64,000 nucleotides of DNA from Caulobacteraceae bacterium (GTDB lineage Bacteria > Pseudomonadota > Alphaproteobacteria > Caulobacterales > Caulobacteraceae), in NCBI GenBank assembly GCA_947475735.1, contig CANJLQ010000011.1, positions 1 through 64,000 of the forward strand, read 5' to 3'. The notes beneath the pieces were generated by a model, which did not search any database, was not told the origin of the DNA, and worked only from the letters and a program-made list of their open reading frames with translations. Of the stretch, positions 36,186 to 44,670 are shown in pieces (the first letter of the stretch is position 1; every line of letters begins with the position of its first letter). The translations under genes were made by a program, and so were the position numbers.

Positions 36186-36189
36186 CGAA

Positions 36190-36852
36190 GTGTTCCGGTT
36201 TCCTTGGCCCAAGCGTCTGGAAAAGCGCCCCTACGGCGAGAGCCAGCCCTCCAACAGCGAGCGGTTCACCCGGGTCTATGAGACGCGACGATGGGCGACC
36301 GGCGAATCCGTATCTGGTCCGGGCTCGGATCACGGGTCGGGCTCGGTCGAACATACGACGGACCTGCTGCACCGCTTCATCCCCGAACTGGGCATCGGCT
36401 CGATCGCCGACATCCCGTGCGGCGACTTCCACTGGATGGGCGAGGTGCTCTCCGCCCATCCGGACGTCCGCTACGTCGGCTACGACATCGTCGAGCCACT
36501 GATCGCGCGAAACTGGCGGACGCATCCGGGCCGCGCCTTCGCCGTGCTGGACATCGTCGCCGAGGTTCCGCCGGCCGCCGACCTGATCCTGTGCAAGGAC
36601 CTGGTCAACCACCTGTACGAGCGCGACGTGTGCGCGGCGCTCCGCAACATGGTCGCCTCGGGTTCGACCTGGCTGCTGATCACCTCCAACACCGGGTTCG
36701 AGAACGTGGAGCTGGACATGCTGGCCCCCGGCGCGTCGCGCGAACTGGACCTGGCTGCCCCGCCGTACGACCTGCCGCCACCCGTCTACGGCGACCACTA
36801 CCTGTCGCTGTGGCGGCTGGAAGACATCGCCACCGTCCTGGATCGGGCCTGA
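36190..36852 (+). CDS. Class I SAM-dependent methyltransferase, paralog 2
   Basis: 220 residues from GTG 36190, 5 bp after the previous stop. This start is preferred over TTG 36157 because it aligns exactly with the start of paralog 1. Motif I is SIADIPCGDFHWMGEV, then VRYVGYDIVEPLIARN, LILCKDLVNHLYERDV and DLPPPVYGDHYLSLWRLEDIATVL. Composition is normal for the genome, unlike paralog 1. Likely the native copy of a duplicated or doubly acquired enzyme. Confidence 0.82.
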   Translation: MFRFPWPKRLEKRPYGESQPSNSERFTRVYETRRWATGESVSGPGSDHGSGSVEHTTDLLHRFIPELGIGSIADIPCGDFHWMGEVLSAHPDVRYVGYDIVEPLIARNWRTHPGRAFAVLDIVAEVPPAADLILCKDLVNHLYERDVCAALRNMVASGSTWLLITSNTGFENVELDMLAPGASRELDLAAPPYDLPPPVYGDHYLSLWRLEDIATVLDRA

Positions 36853-36865
36853 GCGTCAGGCCTGA

Positions 36866-37933
36866 CTATTCCTCAGGGCGGGTCATGAGGGTCAGGTTGG
36901 CGGCGACGGCACGCTGGGCCTCGCGCTCGGGTCCCGGCAGGGGCACCATGCCGCGATCCTGCAGATAGCCGCCCCTGCCCACGGCGGCCTCGGACGTGAA
37001 CTCGATGAGAAAGTCCTGCAGACCAGGCGTCACGCCGATGTGGGCCCGCTTCACATAGATGAACATGGAGCGGCTGATCGGATACTCGCCCGAGGCGATG
37101 GTCTCCAGGGTCGGCAGCACGCCGTTGACGATCGCCGGCTTCACCTGGCCGATGTTCTGTTCCAGGAAGGAATAGCCGAACACCCCCACCGAGCCCGGCG
37201 TCCGTTCCAGGGTCTGGATGATGGCGTTGTCGTTCTCACCCGAGTCGATCCAGGCCCCGTCCTCGCGCAGGGTCTGGGCGACAGCCTCGAAGCGGTCCGG
37301 ATCGCTCTCTGCCAGCCCGGCCAGCGCCGGCAGGGCTTCGGCCGAGGTCAGCATGGCCAGCTCGGACCAGGAATCGCGCGTTCCAGAGGTCGGCGGCGGG
37401 CCATAGACCTGGATGCGCTGGCTGGGCAGGCCGGGCCGGACCTGATCCCAGGTGCGGTGGGGATTGGCGATCAGCTCGCCATTCGGTCCCGGGATTTCCT
37501 TGGCCAGGGCCAGATACAGGTCGCTGCCCTCGATCACGAAGTCGGCCCCCGACCGCGCCGTGGCGATGGCCAGGCCGTCATAGCCGATCTTGATCTCGAT
37601 GATCTCGGTCACGCCATTCTGGGCGCACATGTCGAACTCCGAGGCCTTCAGTCGGCGCGACGCGTTGGCGATGTCGGGCGTGGTGGGGCCCAGCCCCTGG
37701 CAGAAGGCCTGGATGCCGCCGCCCGTGCCCAGGGCCTCGACCCGAGGCGGCGCGCCTTCGGGATTGTTGCGCCCGAAATTCTCGGCGACGCGCGTGGCGA
37801 ACGGAAAGACCGTCGACGACCCGGCCGCCCAGATGCCGTTCCTCTGCTGGCCGCCCTGTCCGCAGGCGGCGAGGACCAGGGCGGTCGCGGCGCTGGCGGC
37901 CACGAGCAGCCGGCGGGAAAGGATCGAAGCCAT
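36866..37933 (-). CDS. PstS-family phosphate-binding protein
   Basis: A 355-residue lipoprotein-type substrate-binding protein, with signal MASILSRRLLVAASAATALVLAACG and lipobox Cys24. It has the phosphate-site motifs WAAGSSTVFPFATRVAENFG, the GTGGGIQAFCQG segment, and PPTSGTRDSWSELAM. Late residues include GSVGVFGYSFLEQNIGQVKP. By family it captures inorganic phosphate in the periplasm. It is not followed by pstCAB but lies downstream of phnCDE on the same strand, an unusual combination. Confidence 0.88.
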   Translation of the reverse strand: MASILSRRLLVAASAATALVLAACGQGGQQRNGIWAAGSSTVFPFATRVAENFGRNNPEGAPPRVEALGTGGGIQAFCQGLGPTTPDIANASRRLKASEFDMCAQNGVTEIIEIKIGYDGLAIATARSGADFVIEGSDLYLALAKEIPGPNGELIANPHRTWDQVRPGLPSQRIQVYGPPPTSGTRDSWSELAMLTSAEALPALAGLAESDPDRFEAVAQTLREDGAWIDSGENDNAIIQTLERTPGSVGVFGYSFLEQNIGQVKPAIVNGVLPTLETIASGEYPISRSMFIYVKRAHIGVTPGLQDFLIEFTSEAAVGRGGYLQDRGMVPLPGPEREAQRAVAANLTLMTRPEE

Positions 37934-37969
37934 GAAAGTCGATATCCGGAAGCGACGGTTGGGCGACGC

Positions 37970-38782
37970 TTAAAGCAGACGTTTGCGCATGGCCTGTGAC
38001 AGCATGTCGATCAGCGTCACCGCCACGACCACGACGATGACCACGGCGGAGACGTCGCGGAAGTCGAAGGCGTTCATCCGGTCGAACAGCACCTGGCCGA
38101 TGCCCCCGGCGCCGATCAGCCCCAGCACCGTCGCCGACCGGCTGTTGGATTCGAACCGATAGAGGGCGAACGAGGTCCACAGCGGCGCCACCTGGGGCAC
38201 CACGCCCCAGACGATCTCGTGCAGCGACGAACCGCCCGTGGCGCGCACGCCCTCGACCGGGCCCTTGTCGATCGACTCGACGGCTTCCGAGAACAGCTTG
38301 GCCAGGACGCCGGCCGTGTTCAGCGCGATCGCCAGGACCCCGGGCAGGGGCCCCAGCCCCACGGCCACCACGAACAGCAGGCCGATGACCAGATCGGGGA
38401 TCGACCGCAGCAGGTTCATCACCAGCCGGACCGGAAACACCAGCCAGGCCGGGGCGACGTTGCGCGCCGCCGCCAGACCCATCGGCACGGCGGCGAACAC
38501 GGCGATGAAGGTCCCCCACAGGGCGATCTGCACCGTCTCCCACATCTTCTCGACGAACAGCCGCCAGTCGGTGAAGTCCGGCTTGGCCAACTCGGCGGCG
38601 AAGGTCCGGGTGTTCTCGGAGTTGGTGAACAGGCGCGACAGATTGCCCAGATCGACGTCGTCGATGCTGTAGAGCAACAGCACGGCCACCCCGCCCCAGA
38701 TCAGCACATCCAGCGCCCACGCCCCGAAGGACTTGGCGGGAGGCTTGGGAATGGTGCCGGCCGGTGGCGCGGCCTGGGTCAA
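37970..38782 (-). CDS. phnE: Phosphonate/phosphate ABC transporter permease
   Basis: A 270-residue membrane permease with about six spans: one N-terminal (ALDVLIWGGVAVLLLYSI) and the transmembrane core from residue ~70. The EAA-type cytoplasmic loop is AVESIDKGPVEGVRATGGSSLHEIVWGVVPQVAPLW. NSRSATVLGLIGAGGIGQVLFDRM is the PhnE signature. The start is a TTG overlapping the phnD stop by 4 bp. Confidence 0.92.
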   Translation of the reverse strand: MTQAAPPAGTIPKPPAKSFGAWALDVLIWGGVAVLLLYSIDDVDLGNLSRLFTNSENTRTFAAELAKPDFTDWRLFVEKMWETVQIALWGTFIAVFAAVPMGLAAARNVAPAWLVFPVRLVMNLLRSIPDLVIGLLFVVAVGLGPLPGVLAIALNTAGVLAKLFSEAVESIDKGPVEGVRATGGSSLHEIVWGVVPQVAPLWTSFALYRFESNSRSATVLGLIGAGGIGQVLFDRMNAFDFRDVSAVVIVVVVAVTLIDMLSQAMRKRLL

Positions 38783-39783
38783 GGCTGAACCTCGCGCAGC
38801 GCCCGCAGACGTGTCAGTTCGGCCTCGGCGGCCTCGGCGGCGGCCGTGTCGTTCGCGGCGCGCGCCTCGGACAGCTTCTGGTCGGCGACCAGTTCGCGAA
38901 TGGGGTTCAGATAGCTGTCGTCCGCCGCGCGGAACTGGGAATACTCCAGCCCCGCCAGCACCTGACGCTGGCGCTCGGCCTCGACGCCCTCGCCCTGGCC
39001 ATAGGTCAGAAAGAAGCTACGGATCTTTTCCTTGGTCGCCGGATCCAGGTCGCCCCGGACCAGGATGCCCGACTCGGGGATCGGCGGAGACTGCCAGATC
39101 TCGGTGATCTGGGCGGCGATGGCCGGGTTCTGACGCTGCAGGAAGACGGTGTTGACGGTGTTGGAGGTCGCCACATCGACCACGCCGGTCGCCACGGCGA
39201 AGGCGTTGGCCTGGTGGTTGGCCGCGCGCACGGTCTTGAAACACTCCGACGGGTTGATCCCGCGCGGATTGAACAGGAAGGCCATCGGAGCCAGCGTGCC
39301 CGAGGTCGACTGGGCGTCGCCGATGCCGAAATCCAGCTGACGCCCGCAGGCCACCACCCGGTCCAGGGTGATGCCCGAGCCGGTCTTGACGATCAGGGTC
39401 GAGCGATAGCTGTCCTGGCCCTCGCGGTTGACGGTGCGGGCGATGACCTCGGCGTCGGCGCGGTCGATGGCCTCGACCGCCGGCTTGGCCGAGAACCAGG
39501 CGACCTGGGTCTGGTTGCCGCGCATGGCCTCGACCAGGACGGTGTAGTTCGACCCGAAGAAGGGCTCGACGGGAATGCCGATCGCGGTCTCCATGTCCGC
39601 CAGCAGGGGCTCCCACAGCGGCCCGGCCGACGCCTGCCCCTCGGCCGACAGGATGGAGAAGGTGATCGAGTCAGGCGCGCCGCTCGCGGCCTTCTCGTCG
39701 CCGCCGCCGCACGCGGACAGGGCCAGAACAGAGGTCGCGGCGGCGATCAGGCCGAACCGGCGAGTCAGGGTCAGGAGGGTCAT
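38779..39783 (-). CDS. phnD: Phosphonate ABC transporter substrate-binding protein
   Basis: 334 residues, lipoprotein signal with Cys25 (VLALSACGGG). The periplasmic domain has ITFSILSAEGQASAGPLWEPLLADMETAIGIPVEPFFGSNYTVLVEAMRGNQTQVAWFSAKPAVEAI, characteristic of PhnD, and a STSGTLAPMAFLF ligand-loop. It ends with an Ala-rich helix. It binds phosphonates or phosphite/phosphate. Overlaps phnC and phnE by 4 bp each. Confidence 0.92.
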   Translation of the reverse strand: MTLLTLTRRFGLIAAATSVLALSACGGGDEKAASGAPDSITFSILSAEGQASAGPLWEPLLADMETAIGIPVEPFFGSNYTVLVEAMRGNQTQVAWFSAKPAVEAIDRADAEVIARTVNREGQDSYRSTLIVKTGSGITLDRVVACGRQLDFGIGDAQSTSGTLAPMAFLFNPRGINPSECFKTVRAANHQANAFAVATGVVDVATSNTVNTVFLQRQNPAIAAQITEIWQSPPIPESGILVRGDLDPATKEKIRSFFLTYGQGEGVEAERQRQVLAGLEYSQFRAADDSYLNPIRELVADQKLSEARAANDTAAAEAAEAELTRLRALREVQP

Positions 39784-40604
39784 GCCTTGGCTTCCCAGAA
39801 CGCGTCCTCGAATTCGGGACCGTAGATGTCGATCAGTCGCTTGGTGTCGAGCCCCGTCGAGGGGCCGTCATAGACGACCTTGCCGGCCTTCAGGGCGATC
39901 ACCCGGTCGCAGTAGCGGATGGCATAGTCGACCTGGTGCAGGGTCACGATCACGCCCAGGCCATCGCGCCGGTTCAGCTCGACCAGCAGCTCCATGACCT
40001 TGCGCGCCGAGACCGGGTCCAGCGAGGCCACCGGCTCGTCGGCGAGGATGCCCTCGGCCCCCTGCACCAGGGCGCGGGCGATGGCACCCCGCTGCTGCTG
40101 TCCGCCCGACAGGGTGTTGGCGCGCTGGGCGGCATAGTCGGACACGCCGACGCGGTGCAGGGCCGCCATGGCCTTGGCCTTGTCCGCGGCGGGCCAGGCC
40201 CCCATCATTCCGCGCCAGCCGGGCAGACGCCCCAGAGCCCCCAGCATGACGTTCGAGAACAGGCTGAGCCGCCCCACCAGGTTGAACTGCTGAAAGATCA
40301 TGCCCAGCCGGCGCCGCGCGGTCCGGGCCCCGGTCACGCGACCGTCCTTCTGAACCGTCTGGCCGAACACGCTGATGGTGCCCTTGCCGCCGTCGATGGA
40401 CTGCAGGCCCGTGATGGAGCGCAACAAGGTCGACTTGCCCGATCCGGACGGCCCGATCAGGGCGACCATCTCGCCGGCCGCGACGGACACCGAGACTCCG
40501 TCCAGCGCCTTGCGCGTTCCGAAGGACTTGGACACGTCCCGGGCCAGGACCAGACTGGTCGCCAGCGGCCCGGGCGCGGCGGTTGCTGCGGCGGATGAAC
40601 TCAT
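39780..40604 (-). CDS. phnC: Phosphonate ABC transporter ATP-binding protein
   Basis: A 274-residue ABC ATPase. Walker A is LIGPSGSGKSTLLRSI, the Q-loop lies in GMIFQQFNLVGRLSLFSNVMLG, the signature is NTLSGGQQQRGAIARAL, Walker B is GILADEPVASLDPVSA and the H-loop is VTLHQVDYAI. The NLVGR..LFSNVMLG block is typical of PhnC. First gene of the phnCDE-pstS run. Confidence 0.94.
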   Translation of the reverse strand: MSSSAAATAAPGPLATSLVLARDVSKSFGTRKALDGVSVSVAAGEMVALIGPSGSGKSTLLRSITGLQSIDGGKGTISVFGQTVQKDGRVTGARTARRRLGMIFQQFNLVGRLSLFSNVMLGALGRLPGWRGMMGAWPAADKAKAMAALHRVGVSDYAAQRANTLSGGQQQRGAIARALVQGAEGILADEPVASLDPVSARKVMELLVELNRRDGLGVIVTLHQVDYAIRYCDRVIALKAGKVVYDGPSTGLDTKRLIDIYGPEFEDAFWEAKA

Positions 40605-40723
40605 AAACTCGCTGACGGCGGCTGAAAACCAGGCGCCGAATGCCGCGAGGACCGCGTTCCGGCAAGTCTTAATGCCACGCCGGCCCTCGGCGCGTCCAGC
40701 GCCGCGAGACTGACACAGACGCG

Positions 40724-41956
40724 TCAGCCGGTCCGGGCGGCCCGGCGCACGCGCTCGATATCAGCCGGAAGGGCCAAAGCCAGCGTCGCCCTGTCGAGGG
40801 CCTCGAGCGACTGTCGGCGAGCGGCGGCAGCCAAGCTCCCTTCGGCCCGGACGAGCTTTCCCAGCATCTTCTGCAGCCGCACGGCCACGCCGACGTCGCC
40901 TGCGCCGTAGCGAGCGATGGGGCCGAAGACGTCATCGACCAAATCCCTGTCGTCCACGGTCGGGGCCCACAGGCGCGAATAGCGGATGTCGCCGCCGCCC
41001 ATCGGCCGCGCCGCGTTCCATTCATCCAGCACGCGCACTGCGGCACCCAGAACCTGGATGGCCGTTCCGGGATCGTTGACGCCGGGCGACAGCGCCTTTC
41101 CGGCGATCTCGCCCAGGACGATCAGGCCGAACCGGGGGTCCTGATCGAAGGACCGCTGGCCCCCGATCGTGAACCCCGAGCAGAAGGCGTCATTGCTGGC
41201 GTCATCGCAATCGGCACAACTGAGGGCGGCGATCGGGTCGCCGGCCCGCACATAGGCGCCCGGCAACGCCATGACCTCCACCTGACAATCCAGCTTTTCC
41301 GCGGCCACCTGCAGTCGCGCGGGATCGACGTTCTGAACATAGCCGGTGCGCGGCGCGAGGATGACGAAGGCAGGGTCGATATGGCCGGGCCTGCCGCCGA
41401 GGTGAGGCAGTTCGCATTGGTCACGCAGGGCCTGACTGGCCTGCGCTTCGGCCAGGTCGATCATGTGTCCGACCCGCGCGAGGCTGGACAGCCGGTTGAT
41501 CCAGGTCAGCAGCCGGACCGCCACCAGGCACACGACGCCAAGGCTGAACAGGAACAGGATCGCCCGCCCCTCCTGCCCATAGTAGTTCGCGTTGATCGCC
41601 GTCACGGCGACGATGGCGTACAGAAACGCCCCGACGAACGTCGCCAGCGCCTTTTGTACCTCTGCGTCGCTGGTCACCAGCGCCGCCACGCGCGGCGTCG
41701 CCGCCTGGGACACGGCGGTGTAGGCGGTCACCATCGCGCCCACCGAGAACGTGGCCACGCCCAGCAGGCTGGAGGCGAGGATGGTCAGGATCGAGTCGAT
41801 GGATTCGCCGCCCAACCGCTCGGCCATCGCCTGCGGCACCCATGGAGCAGCGAAGACCGCCATCAAGGCCGCGCCGACGCCCGTCGCGGCATACAGGGTC
41901 GCGCGGACCCATAGCTGGCGGGACAGGCTGCGCCAGAAGAATAGCCAGCGGTTCAT
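40724..41956 (-). CDS. DUF2254-family membrane protein
   Basis: 410 residues. Four membrane spans lie in residues ~15-155, including SILTILASSLLGVATFSVGAMVTAYTAVSQAATPR, the DUF2254 signature. The soluble C-terminal part has DPAFVILAPRTGYVQNVDPARL and GEIAGKALSPGVNDPGTAIQVLGAAVRVL, where SPGVNDPxTA is conserved across the family. Function is unknown. It precedes phnC on the same strand, 119 bp away. Confidence 0.88.
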   Translation of the reverse strand: MNRWLFFWRSLSRQLWVRATLYAATGVGAALMAVFAAPWVPQAMAERLGGESIDSILTILASSLLGVATFSVGAMVTAYTAVSQAATPRVAALVTSDAEVQKALATFVGAFLYAIVAVTAINANYYGQEGRAILFLFSLGVVCLVAVRLLTWINRLSSLARVGHMIDLAEAQASQALRDQCELPHLGGRPGHIDPAFVILAPRTGYVQNVDPARLQVAAEKLDCQVEVMALPGAYVRAGDPIAALSCADCDDASNDAFCSGFTIGGQRSFDQDPRFGLIVLGEIAGKALSPGVNDPGTAIQVLGAAVRVLDEWNAARPMGGGDIRYSRLWAPTVDDRDLVDDVFGPIARYGAGDVGVAVRLQKMLGKLVRAEGSLAAAARRQSLEALDRATLALALPADIERVRRAARTG

Positions 41957-42090
41957 CGATCACCCATGTCCCAGACGCCTACCTTGGCCGTAACGATGCG
42001 GACGACGGGAGGTTCATCTCCCCAGTGTGAGGAGCCATCCGAACGCGGAGGAACTCGGGTTTCCGCATCGGCTCGACACGAAAAAACCGC

Positions 42091-42119
42091 TTTACATGAC
42101 AGTCGCGTGACCCCATATG
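42091..42119 (+). promoter_or_regulatory. Candidate promoter of the ornithine decarboxylase gene
   Basis: TTTACA (42091-42096), a 17-bp spacer and CATATG (42114-42119) form a sigma-70-like pair about 80 bp before the TTG start. The gap 41957-42201 holds no other gene and is less GC-rich than the coding sequence around it. Confidence 0.3.
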
Positions 42120-42201
42120 GCCGCTTCCGGCGGACCCCGTAGGTCTAACGTTTGCGCTGCTAACGCCGGCTGGGTTTAACAATCACAGGGGTTTACGTGA
42201 A

Positions 42202-43467
42202 TTGCGCACGTACACATTTCCCCTGGACCTGGTCCGCGAGCGGTCCCCTGAACGTCCTGTCGCACTCGTGCGGCCGCGTTCGGTTTCCGTAGCGGCGCGC
42301 TGGTTCCAGGATCATCTCAAGGCTGACGTCTTCTATGCCGTAAAGGCAAACCCTTCGCCGTGGGTCATTCAGACCCTGGTCGAGGCGGGCGTGACCGGTT
42401 TCGACGTCGCATCTCTGGCCGAGATCGAGCTGGTTCGCTCGGTCAGCGCCGACGCGCGTCTGGCCTTCATGCACCCGGTGAAAAGCCGCTCGGCGATCAC
42501 CCGCGCCTATTTCGATCACGGCGTGCGCACCTTCTCGCTCGACTGCGAGGACGAGCTTCAGAAGATCCTAGACGCCACCGGCGGCGCGGACGATCTGAAT
42601 CTGCTGGTCCGCATGGCGGTCTCGGCGGACGGCGCGGCCTATTCGCTGTCGGGCAAGTTCGGCGTCTCGACCGACCAGGCCCCGGCCCTGCTGATGGCCA
42701 CGCGCCGGGCGGTCAAGAACGGCCTGATGGGCGTGTGCTTCCACGTCGGAAGCCAGTGCATGCGCCCCTCGGCCTATGAGGCGGCGATGGCCCAGGTCGG
42801 TCGCGCCATCAAGAAGGCGGGCGTCTTCGTCGACATCGTCGACGTCGGCGGCGGCTTCCCCTCGGTCTATCCGGGCATGGTCCCGCCGGACATGAGCGAA
42901 TACGCCGACGCTATCCACCGCGGCTTCAACGAGATGCCCGTGTCGGAAACGACCGAGCTGTGGTGCGAACCCGGCCGGGCGCTGGTGGCCGAGTCCTCGT
43001 CGATCCTGGCTCGGGTGGACCTGCGCAAGGGCGACGCCCTGTACCTGAACGACGGGTCCTACGGCTCGCTGTTCGACGCGACCCACTCGCGCTGGCCCTT
43101 CCCGACCAAGCTGGTCCGGGATGGTCAGGCCTCGGACGATCTCAAGCCGTTCCAGTTCTATGGGCCGACCTGCGACTCGATCGACCACATGCCGGGTCCG
43201 TTCTGGCTGCCGGCCGACATCAAGGAAGGCGACTTCATCGAGATCGGCATGCTCGGCGCCTATGGCGTGGCCATGTCGACGGGCTTCAACGGCTATGGCG
43301 AGCACGACATCGCCGCGGTCGAGGACGCCCCGATGGCCTCGCTGTATGGCCTGGCCCCCCGCTCCATCCCGACCGTGCGCACCACGGCGGAAGAGCAGGC
43401 CCGGAAGGTCGTTCGCTTGTCTCGTCCCAAGGGCAAGGCGGGCCAGCGCAGGAAGGCGCGGCGCTAA
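42202..43467 (+). CDS. Ornithine decarboxylase (type III fold PLP enzyme)
   Basis: A 421-residue alanine-racemase-fold decarboxylase. The PLP lysine is Lys48 in DVFYAVKANPSPWV, with HVGSQC, VDVGGGFPSVYPG, LWCEPGRALVAES and the substrate Cys324 in FYGPTCDSIDHMPGPFWLPADI. These match eukaryotic-type ODCs found in alphaproteobacteria; lysine/ornithine dual activity is possible. Only a TTG start is available in frame after the upstream stop at 42097; AGGGG lies 11 bp before it. The product, putrescine, would feed the DHS-like enzyme encoded next. A terminator follows the gene. Confidence 0.92.
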   Translation: MRTYTFPLDLVRERSPERPVALVRPRSVSVAARWFQDHLKADVFYAVKANPSPWVIQTLVEAGVTGFDVASLAEIELVRSVSADARLAFMHPVKSRSAITRAYFDHGVRTFSLDCEDELQKILDATGGADDLNLLVRMAVSADGAAYSLSGKFGVSTDQAPALLMATRRAVKNGLMGVCFHVGSQCMRPSAYEAAMAQVGRAIKKAGVFVDIVDVGGGFPSVYPGMVPPDMSEYADAIHRGFNEMPVSETTELWCEPGRALVAESSSILARVDLRKGDALYLNDGSYGSLFDATHSRWPFPTKLVRDGQASDDLKPFQFYGPTCDSIDHMPGPFWLPADIKEGDFIEIGMLGAYGVAMSTGFNGYGEHDIAAVEDAPMASLYGLAPRSIPTVRTTAEEQARKVVRLSRPKGKAGQRRKARR

Positions 43468-43493
43468 AACCGTCGCCTTCGCGCATTAATCAG

Positions 43494-43531
43494 CAGCGGC
43501 CCGTCGCTCCGTCCGGGCCGCTGTTTCTTTT
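43494..43531 (+). terminator. Rho-independent terminator after ornithine decarboxylase
   Basis: A perfect 9-bp stem, CAGCGGCCC pairing with GGGCCGCTG, a 12-nt loop, then TTTCTTTT. It separates the decarboxylase from the DHS-like gene, so the latter either has its own promoter or is reached by read-through. Confidence 0.85.
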
Positions 43532-43567
43532 GACGACGGGCGCTCAAACCAAAGGGAAACCCTTGCA

Positions 43568-44626
43568 ATGAACGCTCCCGTTCAGACGAACCAGAAGGCC
43601 CAGCTGCTGCAGAACGTCGTCGAGCACATCGACATCACGAGCTTCGACGCGCGGCCGATCATCGACAGCATGCGCAAGATGTCCTTCTCGTCGCGCGACA
43701 CTGCCCGCGCGGCCGACATCTTCAACATGGCGCTGGAAGACACGGCCTGCTCGCCCTGGCTGATCCTGGCCGGATCGACCTCGGCCGGCGGCTGCATGCA
43801 CGTTTACCGCGACATGGTGAAGTTCGGCATGATCGACGCGGTGGTCGCCACCGGCGCCTCCATCGTCGACATGGATTTCTTCGAGGCGCTGGGCTTCAAA
43901 CACTATCAGGCGGCCGGTCCGGTCGACGACAACGTCCTGCGCGAGAACTACATCGACCGCATCTACGACACCTACATCGACGAGGAAGAGCTCCAGGCCT
44001 GCGACCACACCATCCTGGAGATCTGCAACCGTCTGGAGCCGCGCGGCTATTCCAGCCGCGAGTTCATCTGGGAAATGGGCAAGTGGCTCTCCGAGGGCAA
44101 CGCCAAGAAGCCCGGATCGCTGATCCAGACGGCTTACGAAGAGGGCGTGCCGATCTTCTGCCCGGCCTTCGTCGACAGCTCGGCCGGCTTTGGCCTGGTC
44201 AAGCACCAGAAGGAGCGGATGGCCGAGAAGAAGCCCTATCTGATGATCGACGCGGTCGCCGACTTCCGCGAACTGACCGACATCAAGATCGCGGCGGGCG
44301 TGACCGGCCTGTTCATGGTCGGCGGCGGCGTGCCCAAGAACTTCGCCCAGGACACAGTCGTCTGCGCCGAGATCCTCGGCATCGAGGCCGAGATGCACAA
44401 ATACGCCGTGCAGATCACGGTCGCCGACGTCCGCGACGGCGCCTGCTCGTCCTCGACGCTGAAGGAGGCCGCCTCCTGGGGCAAGGTCCAGACCACCCAC
44501 GAGCAGATGGTCTTCGCCGAAGCCACCACCGTCGTCCCGCTGATCGGCTCGGACGCCTATCACCGCGGTGCCTGGAAAAACCGCGACAAGCGCCGCTGGA
44601 ACAAGCTGTTCGACACGGCCGCCTGA
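43568..44626 (+). CDS. Deoxyhypusine synthase-like protein (probable homospermidine synthase)
   Basis: 352 residues. It has LAGSTSAGGCMHVYRDMVKFGMIDAVVATGAS, VPIFCPAFVDSSAGFGLVKHQ and GLFMVGGGVPKNFAQDTV, all NAD/spermidine-site blocks of deoxyhypusine synthase. The active-site lysine is Lys306 in AASWGKVQTTHEQMVFAEAT. Bacteria lack eIF5A, so hypusine formation is not expected. Bacterial DHS homologues have been associated with homospermidine synthesis from putrescine or spermidine, and the upstream ornithine decarboxylase supports a polyamine role (inference). Start at ATG 43568 with AAAGGGAAA upstream. Confidence 0.88.
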   Translation: MNAPVQTNQKAQLLQNVVEHIDITSFDARPIIDSMRKMSFSSRDTARAADIFNMALEDTACSPWLILAGSTSAGGCMHVYRDMVKFGMIDAVVATGASIVDMDFFEALGFKHYQAAGPVDDNVLRENYIDRIYDTYIDEEELQACDHTILEICNRLEPRGYSSREFIWEMGKWLSEGNAKKPGSLIQTAYEEGVPIFCPAFVDSSAGFGLVKHQKERMAEKKPYLMIDAVADFRELTDIKIAAGVTGLFMVGGGVPKNFAQDTVVCAEILGIEAEMHKYAVQITVADVRDGACSSSTLKEAASWGKVQTTHEQMVFAEATTVVPLIGSDAYHRGAWKNRDKRRWNKLFDTAA

Positions 44627-44635
44627 CGAAGACAC

Positions 44636-44666
44636 CCGGGGGCTGACCGCAGCGGTCGGCCCCCGG
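44636..44666. terminator. Perfect palindromic hairpin between convergent genes
   Basis: CCGGGGGC pairs with GCCCCCGG, extended inward by TGACC/GGTCG around a 5-nt GCAGC loop. There is no T-run, so it is not a standard intrinsic terminator. Its position between the convergent DHS-like and tauE genes suggests bidirectional 3'-end formation. Confidence 0.55.
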
Positions 44667-44670
44667 CCTG

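Noticed and set aside
40709-40727. Pho-box-like CTGACGC...GTGTCAG upstream of phnC.
   Set aside because: The half-sites deviate at several positions from CTGTCAT and overlap the end of the DUF2254 gene, so it is not convincing.
42197-42292. A GTG start at 42197 better spaced from AGGGG than the TTG at 42202.
   Set aside because: It is out of frame with the ornithine decarboxylase and reaches a stop after about 32 codons.
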